Positions 10,373 to 21,900 of a stretch of DNA of 64,000 nt are shown piece after piece; positions within the stretch are counted from its first letter, which is position 1, and each line of letters begins with the position of its first letter. The notes beneath the pieces were generated by a model, which saw only the letters and a program-made list of their open reading frames with translations, was not told the DNA's origin and did not search any database. The stretch is taken from positions 13,330,001 through 13,394,000 of the forward strand of contig NC_079517.1 in the NCBI RefSeq assembly GCF_000801105.2, in the 5' to 3' direction. This DNA is from Raphanus sativus (lineage: Eukaryota > Streptophyta > Magnoliopsida > Brassicales > Brassicaceae). Both the position numbers and the translations under genes were made by a program.

Positions 10373-12270
10373 AGGTTTAACAATAAATAACGTTCACCAC
10401 CTACGTATTCATGATGTAATATTTCACAAATATATGTTTTGATTTATAAAGAAAATATTAGGTGTGGGTTGTTCTTTTGTTGACATTTGTAGAAAAGATG
10501 GGAAGACTAGTGAGAAGAGTATAAAAAAAGTTTATGCTTCTTCATGAGAAGTAAGTTGACCTGTGTGTTGTGTTGCAAAAGCTAAGTATCATATGATGAT
10601 GGAAACTGCAAGGGCTTGTTGGTAGGGTAAATAATTACCATAAAAGTAAATCATTTTAGTTTAAGCACGATCTTTGATTTCATGCTGAGTATATTCCATG
10701 GTCAAACCATATATATGTAGTATCTCGAAGGATAAAAGAGAAATTTTAAAGTTAATACGCGAGTTATTGGTGGCCACTAGACTAGGACTAGAGGACCAGA
10801 GAGATCTTATAAAGCAGTTGATTGATGGATGTGTATATTATATAGTCATAGGACTTCATGATTCTTGTTTTGAAATCTTGACAACAAAAGGCCAATACCC
10901 AACAGCTTCATATCTTATTCTTATCGCTTGAGGTTCGACCCAACACTACTGTCTTTTCTAACGGAGTGTTATTTTCTTATATGTTTGATTAGTTTTTTAT
11001 ATGTTTTTTTTTTTTGTAAATGGCATTCATAGTTTTTTATATGTTGTTTCAATCTTTTAAATATAAATTTTGGGAACTGCATAAAGAACTAAATCAAATC
11101 AATGATGAACGCCTTCTGGCTTCAAGTGACATGCGTTGTTAAGAAAAAATCTTCTGTTCATAGAAGCTCTCCTAGATCCTTCCAGTTTTTACATTATACT
11201 ATTGTTTTCTTATTGTTTGTTGTCATGAGATAAATCTACAAGACAGCATTGCTACTTCGATAAACCCATGGAGAAAATATCCAAATATATAAGATTTGAT
11301 AGGTAAAATGTTAAGAGTATTATCAGTAGAGTAATATGGAATAATTGGAGAACAGAAAAATGAAATGTTCGAGGAAAAGACAGAAACATATGATTTTTTT
11401 TTTTGATAAATTTTATGTTATTTTAAGTTTTTTTTTTACGCAGTTTTTATGTGAACTTTTTTCTCTGATAAAAGAGCTATACAAACCAACTAGCTGTTAC
11501 TCTAATAGTACATAATTTATTAAGCACTCTATTATTCGGATTCATTTCTTTTTAGAGAAAAGTATTTACCAAAAAATAATTATACAGTCAGATACATATA
11601 AAAGTTTGCAGAAAACAATATATATTTGCTGATAACAAAAAGGCTGTCTTTATCAGAGAAGTAATACGATAAGAAAAAATACTTCCTCTGTATCATTTTA
11701 AGTATTTTTTAATATTTGTGCATATAAATTAAGAAAATACATTTTTTATAAAATTTATCTTGATCACATAAAAATATCATTAAATAAAATTAATTTAATC
11801 AATGAAATAAATTTGATATTTTATAATTGATCACAAATTTTAAATTATATTAAATTTTATCTTGGATGATTAGAACATTAATTATTTTAAAACAAAAACA
11901 AATTCCTAAACAACATTTAAAATGATATGAAAAGAGTATATCACAGAAAAATATATATATATATATACTTAAAATTATACATCGAGAATCATTTGATGCA
12001 AAAAACGTTGATAATTGTCGATTAAAAAGAAATTCTTACAAAATCACATTTAGCACCAAAACTGAAGTTTATATTATAATTGGATGACATTTGAAACAAA
12101 ACTAAATTACAATATGTGTGTTTCAACCAAATGCCATATAATCATCGTAGAAGAAAAAGCATCATACCTGGATTTTAACTTGCTCGTTTTTACCCAAAAG
12201 AGAGATCAAAAACAGCATTGACTTTACAATACAGACCAAATAATAACTTCTAATAATTGCAGCATTTCAC
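10373..12270. other. AT-rich intergenic DNA
   Basis: No supported gene. The 77-codon frame at 10698-10931 has no recognisable features. Contains a MITE at 11682-11938 and an (AT)n run near 11950-11966. Confidence 0.4.
11682..11938. mobile_element. MITE, CTTCCTCTGTATC-type ends
   Basis: Left end CTTCCTCTGTATCATTTTAA; the right end reversed is CTCTTTTCATATCATTTTAA. About 257 bp, AT-rich interior, same family as the element at 38071-38309. Confidence 0.6.
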
Positions 12271-12271
12271 A

Positions 12272-13440
12272 CTAACTATTTATTAAAACAGAAACATAAT
12301 CTATTGATAAATGTTATGTTCAGCTATGTATTTCATTTATTTAAAGAACAATTTTTTTAAAATTAATTAACATTAAATACAAATATGATTATAAAAAAAC
12401 TCAAATATAAAAATTAAAATTTTAAAATATTTAAAACAAAAAAATATACCTAATATTTTTAATAGCGGATCAGAAACTAGTTTCTCTTAATACATACAAA
12501 CCAAAACTAACACGATTTTATACAATATAATCAATTAAATTAGAAACATTGATCTATTGATATATATTTAGTCCAACTATTTTAATACAATTATTAAAAA
12601 AAATTATTAATCATTAAAAAAATATTCTACACAAATAGGATTAAAAAGAAAAATACAATTATGATTAAAACACACAAATATGATTAAACACACAAATGTG
12701 AAAAAAAAAATCATTTAAAACTAAATGTAAAACAAAAAATATATATATCCTTTGAAGGGGGATCATAATCTAGTTTACTCTATTAAAACATGAACATAAT
12801 CTATTGATAAATATTATTTATAACTATGTATTTCATTTATTTAAGAAATTATTCTATCAAATCAAATTTATTCTACTAAAACAGAAATACGATTACAAAA
12901 AAAAACTCAATTATAAAAACTATATTTTCAAAAATATTAAAACAAAAATATAGCCGTCTTTTCAAAAGGTGTGCCAGAACCCAGTTTCACTTAATACATA
13001 CAAATCAAAACTAACACGGTTTCATATAATTTAATCTATTTATTAGGAACATGACATGTTGATATAAGTTTAGTGCAATTATTTTAATATAATTACCAAA
13101 ATTTCTCACTAATTATTTTTAAAAATATTGTACACAAATATGATTACAAAGAAAGACACAAATATAATTAAAACACAAAAATGTGAATTTTTCTTTTTTG
13201 AAAATTTAAACAAAAAATATATCCGTCCTAAAAAAAAAAATTATAATCTAGTTTATTCTATTAAAACAGAAACATAATTTATTGATAATTGTTATGTCCA
13301 ACAATGTATTTTGTTTATTTAAGAGACTATTTTATCAAATTAAATTAGTATTAAATATAAATATTATTATAAAAACTCAAATATAAAAATTAAATTTTCA
13401 AAAAAATATACGAGTCACGTTTCTCCGAATACATACAAGT
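12272..13440 (+). repeat. head-to-tail array of ~480-500-bp units with Helitron-like junctions
   Basis: Three units begin with TATTAAAACAGAAACATAAT-like sequence at about 12282, 12779 and 13257. The junctions read ...ATAATCTAGT, 5 bp, TCTATTAAAACA (CTAG at 12770-12773 and 13248-13251). Each unit has a second block starting TTAATACATACAAA (about 12487 and 12989) preceded by an AACTAGT or CCCAGT word. TC...CTAG ends with TCTATTAAAA starts are characteristic of Brassicaceae non-autonomous Helitrons. No hairpin as clear as that of the 24656-26274 Helitron is visible, so the units are decayed. Unit 3 is truncated. Confidence 0.55.
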
Positions 13441-13646
13441 CACGTTCTTTTGGTCTTTTTAGTAACATGTGCATAGTTTAATTAGAGAAGAAATAAATCT
13501 ATTTTGCTGCGAAAATTGGTAACTACAGCATAAGCATATTAACTAAATACGAGATCAGCTTAGGCAATCATTCGGGTGGGGTGAAAAGCATCTGTCCATG
13601 CATCGAGCTCTGCGCTAAACGAATGGTGCAAATCATAAAGCAGCTG

Positions 13647-13880
13647 CTCTCTCCGTTTCATTTTAATTATCGTTATAGACTTATTCACATATATTAATAT
13701 AACAAATAATTTTATATATTTTCAAAATAAAACATAATTATCTATATATCTAACCATATTTTAACCAATAAAAAAATAAACAGAAAGATCTTATTAATAA
13801 ATTTTGCATTAAAATTAGAAAAAACATTTTTTTGAACAAAAAAAATTCTCTTAAACGACAATTAATCTTAAACGGAGAGA
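13647..13880. mobile_element. MITE, CTCTCTCCGTTTC-type ends
   Basis: The left end CTCTCTCCGTTTCATTTTAA mirrors the right end ...TTAAACGGAGAG. About 234 bp, AT-rich interior. Confidence 0.65.
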
Positions 13881-14652
13881 ATATATTATTTACTTCTTAG
13901 CCCAGTATTATTCAATATATAGATAACAAAATAATCTCTATAGCGATATAAATGTTTAGAAAAACAAATCCACCTCTAGACATGAATTCAACAAATATAG
14001 CTGATATGTGTCATGCATAGTAGAATTGGACATTTTATTCATTAAATTTGAGTTGATCATTCTTTGTTTCGATTATATCCAAAAAAATCAAATATTCATA
14101 CATCTTCGAATCAAGGCAAATAAAAGATTAATATTCACTTAAAATAATGCAAATCACAGATATAAAAAAATTTAGAGACAAATATCCCCTCTACTCCAAC
14201 TTTTATAGATGTATATTTATAATTAAATATACAGTTTTAAATGTGTGATATTATATTATTATTTTAACATATAGTTTCATTTAAATTTTACTTAGAAAAT
14301 GTTAAATTATGAAAATATAAAATCTATATAGAAAACTAATTTTAATATTTTCTTTAATAAGAAAATTGTATTTATTTCATAAATTTATAAAACATATAGT
14401 TTCATTATTTTTTACTTTATATTTTATATTATGTAAAATATAATATTTTTTTAAAAAAAATCTATTTTAGATTTACTTTTATTGAACAAAATATGTGAGA
14501 CATCATTAAATATCCATAAATATTCGCAAATACTCAAAAAGTTTTCAAATATCCTAAAAAATGGATATCCGTATTCCTTCGAAGCAAATCAGATCAGAAA
14601 ATAAAATATTTGTGAAGTACTCATTTATGACTTCACTTCTCTTTTGTGGTGA
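13881..14652. other. AT-rich intergenic DNA up to the left edge of the repeated segment
   Basis: No gene seen. At 14628-14685 two imperfect copies of a TATGACTTCACTTCTCT / TATGGCTTCACTTCTCT word lie side by side, next to the point where the duplicated sequence begins. Confidence 0.35.
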
Positions 14653-15470
14653 TATACTCTTCTATGGCTTCACTTCTCTGTTGTGCTGATGTGTACGGGT
14701 TGGTTTCTATATCCATCAACTCGAACTGGCAATGCTGCAACTTTAGATATTCCTTACATAACTCATATTCATGTTTGAGACTCCCTTAGAGGGTACAAAA
14801 CCTTTGTAACTCCACATATCGAAAATCAAGCTCCACGGGAGGTCTGTTCTTTATGATTTCAACCCCCTCTATAACTTAAGTCCTAGAAGTGAATGAGGTG
14901 TACTTTAACCGAGACTTGTGCTCTTCGGACAGTAGTAGACTCCACAATCATCACTTCTTCGGCGCGACCTAGCTTTGTTCCGATGTCTTCAACAATACTA
15001 TGGCGACAATAGATATCAGAGAGATCGAGGATGTAAACTTTAAAGGGGATATACTTCGAGAAGGTTTGACTATCCCTATTACTCCATCGATCTATAGCTA
15101 CTAACCAACCTCTATAGTTATAGGGCTGTTTCTCGAGAACCATCAGGAGATGATGTTCAGTGTCAAAGTAGAAGTTAACGGTGTTGTCGTCGTTAATCTA
15201 CCCTTCTAATATCCCTACTAGCTTCCAAGCTCGAGGAAGGGCCACCTTGAGTCCCGCCGGATTTTGATGATACGGATTAAGGCATTTCGTGACTAGATAT
15301 AGCCCATGATCTTTATTGAATTCCCTCTAAGCATCTTCGTGTACCGACCACCTTGATTTATCAACTTTTAACTTCAAATCCTGTAACGCTTTCCAAACAT
15401 CAACGGATCCGGTTGTTGATAGAGATGGTAATTCTTATCATGTCGCTGATGCTCTTCTTCGGATTGCATA
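14653..15470 (-). pseudogene. DUF4283 / zinc-knuckle (LINE ORF1-type) protein relic
   Basis: Read on the minus strand from about 15350 downward: LYLVTKCLNPYHQNPAGLKV, then NTVNFYFDTEHHLLMVLEKQ, PYNYRGWLVAIDRWSNRDSQ and a stretch ending near YELCKEYLKLQHCQFELMD. This is the DUF4283 pattern (W...I.RW) followed by a decayed zf-CCHC_4 knuckle, common in Brassicaceae non-LTR elements and domesticated relatives. Stops and frame changes interrupt it (for example a TAG in front of the NDDN segment and another upstream). No reverse transcriptase is seen next to it. Confidence 0.6.
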
Positions 15471-16554
15471 TTGAAATTTTGGATTTTGATGCAAAATTGA
15501 GTTATATCGAAGTCGTTTTAAAGTATTTTCATAGAAATTCTGGAATTCACCTTTGCAAAAAGAGAGAATTACTTTTTTATATAAATTTGTTTAACAATAA
15601 AATCAATTAAGACGAAAATCAAGTAAAATAGATGGAATATCACAGTAAATTTATTCCATTTACCAATAAATATTACAAATCTATTTTGTCAGCCCGTCTT
15701 CTTAAAACCATATTCAACTCACTTCTACATATCTTTTCAAAAATTGTTTTTTCAAAATATAGACAAAACAATTACTATTAACAGAACAAAAATAACATTT
15801 TCAATCAGACTGATTATTGTGAATATATATTTTTTTAAATATTCTAGTGATTTTAATGTTCAGAATTTTTTTCAAGTGTTTTTGAACAAAATTTACATCC
15901 AAAATCAACAAAAATAGTTTGTATTATTAAAATGATTAACAGTGATTAAACATGAATACATGGACTTGCATTATTCGAAAAAAATGAATAAAGTTGAACT
16001 GATTCGATATGACATTTTACTGAGTTACGATAGTTCGTCTGATTTATAAATTGAAACTGTAAAAATGTGAGGATTTAATTGAGAGAATGTTGAATGGGAA
16101 TGGTAGATTTTGAGGCAATAAATAGTGGATAAAATTATGAGTTGTTGCAGTTTTTTCTTTTTTGCAGATAATACACGCAACGCAAGGCATGCATTTGTTT
16201 TCTCATCCACAGTACTAATAATAAGTCCATTTGATGGAGTTTGTCCCGTTTGTAAAGTAAATTCTACCAGTGGGTAAAATATATAAATACAAAAAAGATT
16301 TGAAAACAAGTTGTCATAAAGGAATAAATGAGGCTTTGCAGGTTGTGGGAGTGATGAGTGCGACATCTCAATCGACAGAAGGGAAATAAGAGTATGATTT
16401 ATCATATAGTTAAATAGACAGAAAGGAAATATGATATAATTTTTGGACAACTGGAAATATGTTATTTTACAAAATCATGCTATTTAAAGTAACAAAACAA
16501 AAAGAGATGAAGCTTACGATTTAAATAGATCGTGAAACTTTTAGCGTATCATGG
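15471..16554. other. AT-rich intergenic DNA
   Basis: Nothing convincing. A 141-codon minus-strand frame (16025-16450) exists but lacks any recognisable domain. It has an identical twin in the right version, so conservation between the two is not evidence of function. Confidence 0.4.
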
Positions 16555-16563
16555 TTAATTATA

Positions 16564-17972
16564 GGGGGAATTGGATAAAAGAGACACTTTAAACTTTTAT
16601 TTGTCATTGTAGGATTTTTCATATTTTTGGCAATTCTGGACATATTTTACCCTTTGTCTATGAAAAAAATAGTAAACTTAGTTTTAAAAATGTAAAAAAA
16701 TATAAAAACTATTGGAAACATAAATATGATAATTTCTATGTTTAAGTTATTTTTTAAAAAATAGGAAATCATATTTTATTTTACCTTCTAACCAGGTTAG
16801 AATACACATTCTGGTGATCTACTTAACCTAGAAATCGGATAATAAATTTTATACATAGATCTATCCAGGGTATATACTGTAAACTAAACTTTTCTGTATT
16901 TTATATCTGAGTTAGAATTTGGTACATTACAATCTAGCAAGATGCTTTCAATCTACCTACAACTAGATAACGACATATAGCATCAACCCTATATTGTACC
17001 TTACGTAATTTTTGTGTCATAATCTCTTCTGTCTTTTACCTTATGTGACGCATAAGGAAGAATAGATTTCCTACCTGTTGTACTGTGTTATGGGTGAGGT
17101 AGGATATATATTCTAGTCAAATATGAAAAATATGGAAAGTTTTATATTTCAGTTAATATCTTTCCTAAATTTACGGTAAATCTACCATAAATCATGCACA
17201 ATATCTTCTATCCCATGATCATTGAATTAACAAAAATTCAAATAAAGAAAAAAAAATTGTAGATCTGTAGTTCGAACCTACACCCACGACAGATACAAGG
17301 TATTTAACCAATAGGACACAAAGATTTTTGGTATCGTCGATACATAATTTAAATTTAACAAATAGGTCAGTTATTCTCCCCCACACAATTCTTAACAACA
17401 TTAGATTCTTTTCTTTTCACGAAGAACCTGGCACTCATGGCGAGAATAAGCGTTTGAATACAATACATGGTGTGCAGTAATTGGCACTGCACCAGAATGA
17501 TCTATGAAGAATTGCTTATCATCTCAAAGGTCTACAAATACCAAATATATGACCATTAGAAACTCTGTAAGAAAACTTAAAAACTCTTCTTGAGCCGTAA
17601 GATTTTCAGGAACCAAACCAAAGAATATTCAATCAAAATAATAGCAAAAGGTAAACTTAATCGGGAAGAAGGTAGGATTCTCCTCAAGCCAAAATCACCA
17701 TTGAAGAGCTTCAAAAGCTTAGGCAGAGAAGATCAGAGAATTAGAAAAATAATTAGGGTAAACGTGTTACTTTTTCTTGCTTTTTTTACTTTTAAAAAAT
17801 AAAATAATTTATAATTAAACCAAACTATGTATTTAATTGAAAATTTAATTTAATTAATCATGAGGGTATTATGGTATTAACATTAATATAAATCTTATTT
17901 TTCCAACTAATTAAGAAAAAATACTAGAAGGACAAACCTAGGTTGATGGTGTCTCTTTTATCCAATTACCCC
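16564..17972. mobile_element. non-autonomous MULE (Mutator-like), left version
   Basis: Ends GGGGGAATTGGATAAAAGAG (from 16564) and, reversed, GGGGTAATTGGATAAAAGAG (from 17972) form inverted repeats of about 25 bp. They are flanked by a perfect 9-bp target duplication TTAATTATA at 16555-16563 and 17973-17981, the MULE length. No transposase is visible. It contains a tRNA-like A/B-box module at 17262-17325. Confidence 0.85.
17262..17325 (-). other. tRNA-like module inside the MULE
   Basis: On the minus strand, TGTCCTATTGG (17318-17308) resembles the Pol III A box (TRGYNNARYGG), and GGTTCGAAC (17278-17270) the B box. Spacing fits a tRNA without its acceptor stem. No full cloverleaf is seen. Confidence 0.5.
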
Positions 17973-18545
17973 TTAATTATATTACTAGGTCAAAAGGTTG
18001 AGCTTCTATGTTATTCTAACACTTATGTTATATTTACATGAGCCTAGGATTCTGCAATCCACTCCATGGTGGAAGAGTAAAAGGACCCATAAGTCAGAAA
18101 ATTGTTAAAAAAATTTAAAACTAAAAATTGTTGATTTTACTCGTTCTCAACTAAACGATTCTAGTACACTTCCAATAATCCAATACAGATATTTATATCT
18201 TTTTATTTTCTTGTGGCTAATCTTTTTGTATTTCTTGATTTCTAAGTTTTCTATATATAAATGTTATCAAACATAGCAATCTGAATATATTTCAAAATGT
18301 TTCGAAAATCACAAGCAAACAAGCTCTCATTATTTCTCTCTCTCTATTAATTTCTACTAGCGTCCAATTATTTTGGTATGTGTCGTAATGTGGCCAAGAC
18401 ATGCTAAAGTTTGGAGCTGGGAAGAAAAATGCCAAGCTTGTACAGGCAATTTATTGGATATGCCACGAACTGATTTTTTTGTTCAAAGTGGTAGTGAACA
18501 GATTTGAGATGCAAACACGTTTCAGATTCGAATCTTCTATTAGAG

Positions 18546-19494
18546 AATCTTTAACAATGATATTAAATTTAGTGTTGAAATTACGTCAAATTTGATTTTT
18601 TGATGTCAAATATTTTTTGTCATTTTAAACAATGACACCAAATATTACACCAAAAATAATATTATATTATTTAATGTTTTCTATTTTAATAATTCTTTTG
18701 TTTTTAGTATTTGAAATTGATAAATAATTGTTTTATCGTATTTTGATATTATGTTCATTAAATTTTCGTAATTATACATTTATAAAATTTATTTACATTT
18801 ATATGTAATGGGTTAACAATATTATACATGTATTTAATTTACACAAAATACTCTATTAAAAGTTACAAAACACTAATTATGAAAAGCACATAACATGACA
18901 ATATATTTATTTTAATAAATTTGTATTAGTCAGTAATACATGTTTAACTATATTATAAAATAAAATATATATTTTAAAGTTTGGTGAATTTAATAATATT
19001 ATATATAGTTTAACTAAAAATTATAATCAATATTTTAAAATAAAGTAAATAATAATAATAATTTAGTGTTTTTTTATTTAAAAATAAAATAAAATATAAA
19101 ATTCTATGATATTTTATTTTTATAACATAAAAATTATAATAATAACTTAGTATTTTTACCTGAAATCAAAATAAAAAAAATATTTTAATTATGTAAAAAT
19201 AATTTTAAAATATAAATAATATAATATATTTATGTTTAATTATAAATTTGAAATTATTAATAATAGTAATTGAAACAAATTTAAACTAACTAAAAATAAT
19301 AATTGAACTATATTATTAAATGAGAAAACATAATAAATATGTATATAAAATATTTGGCGTAATGAATAGTGTTACACCAAATTTGGTATAACACTATTCA
19401 CTCTACACCAAATTTGCTGGGATGGTGTAATTTTTGGTGTTCATTGGAGATGACACCAAGTTTGGTGTTTTGGTGTCTCATTGGAGATGATGGC
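18546..19494. mobile_element. AT-rich MITE-like element with degenerate CATCTCCAATG-type ends, left version
   Basis: The right end reads CATTGGAGATGATGGCC, a common end of Brassicaceae Tourist-like MITEs, and TTGGTGT words repeat next to it. The left end AATCTTTAACAATGATATT is a weak match. The interior is extremely AT-rich, without coding. Contains a 36-bp palindrome at 19364-19399. The left boundary is uncertain. Confidence 0.45.
19364..19399. repeat. 36-bp nearly perfect palindrome
   Basis: GAATAGTGTTA (19364-19374) and TAACACTATTC (19389-19399) enclose ACCAAATTTGGT, itself palindromic. Only the pair flanking the centre (C/A) breaks perfect symmetry. Identical at 44098-44133. Confidence 0.8.
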
Positions 19495-20246
19495 CTTATG
19501 TGAAATCAAGTTTCATTGTTCTATTCATCTAACTCAAACATGAGTTCATGTTTTAAGATCCATTTGAATGTTTTGGAGAAAGAATTCATCCGCGGTCTTG
19601 CTATTCTTATGGATTCAACCGGATTAAATTTTTTGTTATTGGATGCTACTATTATTAATGATGTTAGTTATTAAACGTGGATTCTCATTAACGAATCTGT
19701 GTTTTGCAACAAAACAACCTACATACAGGGTTTTACAATGTAGTGACTTTGAATTTGATTGTAACATTCGAGCATTTTTATAAAAAGTCAGAAAACATCT
19801 AAAATACCCTTTTGCAAAAAAAAAGGGCCTAAATCTATATTTTCTTTAATTTATAACAAAAAATGATTGTTAATATTTTTTTTGTATCTGTTGAGATTCG
19901 AACTTACACTTCTATTCTTGTAGTAGAAAATTTTACCGATAGAAATAACATTTCATACTTAAGCTACCCAATTTTCTGGATAAAAAACTACTCATTTTAT
20001 GTTTGATTTTATTATTTCATCATACATAATTTTGTTTAAATTCTTGATTTTGGGTGTTTAAGGTGAAGTTTATTCTTTAACACAACTTCTATTAGAGTAT
20101 AGCTGATAATTAATTGAAGGTTTTCTGCAAAAAAGAACACTTAAAATAAACTTTTGCAATTTAATCTAGGAAATCAAAAATCCACAAGTCAATTCAGAAA
20201 GTGTTATTCGATCCGCGGTTAAAACATATATGTATTGATGATATGT

Positions 20247-20513
20247 TAGGCGTTAACTATTTAACATTATTGAAAACTACATCATTTTACTACTAAATTT
20301 TAGATAAAATAACATGTAACCAAGAAGATTCAAACTGTACAGCTCAACCACTAACTACGAGTTCTCTAACCATCTCGGCTAATGAAGCAATGGTTAAAGA
20401 ATTTTTGGGTTGTGGTTGAGTGTAGAATTCGACTCTTGTTGATTACAGATTTTTTTCTCTAAAATTTAGTCAAAAAGGCGTAGGTTTCAATTTCATTAAA
20501 TAGTTAACACCTA
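20247..20513. mobile_element. MITE with TAGGYGTTAACTATTTAA inverted ends, left version
   Basis: The left end TAGGCGTTAACTATTTAA (20247-20264) and the reversed right end TAGGTGTTAACTATTTAA (20513-20496) match at 17 of 18 bases. No clear target duplication. The centre holds a tRNA-like module at 20325-20385: on the minus strand TAGCCGAGATGG resembles an A box and GTTTGAATC a B box. Confidence 0.65.
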
Positions 20514-20528
20514 AAATGTCATTAATAC

Positions 20529-20683
20529 ATACTCTTTTATTTTAAACTATTTTTCTATTGGTTAAAATCTGGTTAGATTTACTGGTAATGATATTTGTAT
20601 CTAGTATATATACAAACTTAAATGTTTTATTAATCTGTGTATCAAAATCTCGAACGACAAATAAAATGAAACAGAAAGAGTAG
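20529..20683. mobile_element. short MITE, CTCTT(T)ATTTTA-type ends, left version
   Basis: TACTCTTTTATTTTAAAC at the left and ...AATGAAACAGAAAGAGTA at the right; decayed member of the CTCCCTCYGTTTC family. Twin at about 45263-45417. Confidence 0.5.
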
Positions 20684-21499
20684 ATTTTTATATCGCAGGT
20701 TAATTGTCATTAGGTGGATTGACATGAATTTTTTATTTCACGGATTAAATCGTAAAAAAAAAGTATTTCGAGGTTTTTTTGCAGGAAACCCTTAACTGAA
20801 TATCAAAATGGTTTTCAGTTTATATAATAATTATATATCAAGCTATTTCGAGCTCCACACTAAAATTAAGAAAACAATGGTGCCGTTTAACTTGTGGTCC
20901 TGACAAAAAAGTATAGAAAAATTGAAACGGAATGGTAGGCCGTAGGCATCAAAGACAACCCCGTTGAATTTGCCAAAAAGAAACAATCAGAAGAAAGCAA
21001 AAGGAAAAAAACCTCAAACAAAATCCCTAGAAGTTTATTGGCTTTCTCGCTTAGAATTTCATCTTTTGAAAACTATCGAAGTGATTTCCCTAGTTAGATT
21101 TTAATCCTCCTTGAGAAAAACCCCTTTGAGTTTCTTCTATTTTAATTATCCCATCTCTCTCCTTCACTGTTTTTCTGTTCATAATAGCTGTTAGATCTTA
21201 TGTCTTTTCGAATCCGAATCTTCATTAAGTTTCTCATTTGATTAAACCCAACAAGTTTCCAGTTTTCGAGACGAGTGTTATTAATCTTCTCCGTAGCTTT
21301 GTGACAACAGAGTCTAGGGTTTCGGCCTTTTTTTCTTATAGAAAATATTTTTTTTTTTTTGTAAACTGCTTAAGAGATATTTCTTTGTTCATACTATTTT
21401 TTGGGGTTTATAAATGTTAAATTCTTGGTTTCATAAATTTCCTGCTATACAACAACTGTACATCACCATCATTAAGAGATACCCGCCTGCCTCTTTTCA

Positions 21500-21900
21500 C
21501 AACCTCATAAATATTCCAACCATTTCATCTCTCGCTTCTCTCATCTGTTGTCCTCTGTAGGTTTTAAGTTCTTTTTGTTCTCTTCTATAATATGAACACC
21601 CTTCTTGTTCCTTATTGTCTACCTCTCTTTATTACATTAGACAGAAAGGAACAAGTGAAAAGAGTTTGGATCTTTAAGCTTTTCTGATCAAGTGGGTTTG
21701 ACAAAAGAGTTTCTTACAGAGATCTTTGGCATTCTGTCCACCTCCCCTACCTATGTACATGTGTATTATCAACGTTGTGTTTTTGTGAGGGGAGGTGGGC
21801 ATACTGCCAACAGAGATCTGTTAGGGTTTCTTTGTAAAACCCCTCATGATTTATCTGTATTCAAGATAAGACATTGGTTCATGTTGATCAAGATGACTTG
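21500..21900 (+). ncRNA. MIR394B: MIR394 primary transcript core, left version
   Basis: Mature miR394, TTGGCATTCTGTCCACCTCC, is at 21726-21745 on the 5' arm. The complementary arm AGGTGGGCATACTGCCAACAG (miR394*) is at 21793-21813. The fold-back extends through ACAGAGATCT (21717-21726) and AGAGATCTGT (21812-21821), with one bulge and few mismatches, around a loop of about 45 nt. miR394 represses the F-box gene LCR in leaf and shoot-meristem development (established for Arabidopsis). Position between the Alba and ERD14 genes fits my recollection of Arabidopsis MIR394B (At1g76135). A TATA-like ATAAATATT lies at 21507-21515; transcript ends are not defined by sequence. The whole locus is essentially identical in the right version. 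Confidence 0.93.

Noticed and set aside
10698..10931. 77-codon plus-strand frame
   Set aside because: No recognisable family, no promoter or splice evidence; left as intergenic.
16025..16450. 141-codon minus-strand open frame (and its twin at 40761-41186)
   Set aside because: Low-complexity, hydrophobic/Lys-rich composition expected from AT-rich DNA, no recognisable domain or splice context; identity with the twin reflects the near-identical block, not selection.
17250..17340. A true tRNA gene
   Set aside because: Only the A- and B-box-like words are present; acceptor and anticodon stems do not form.
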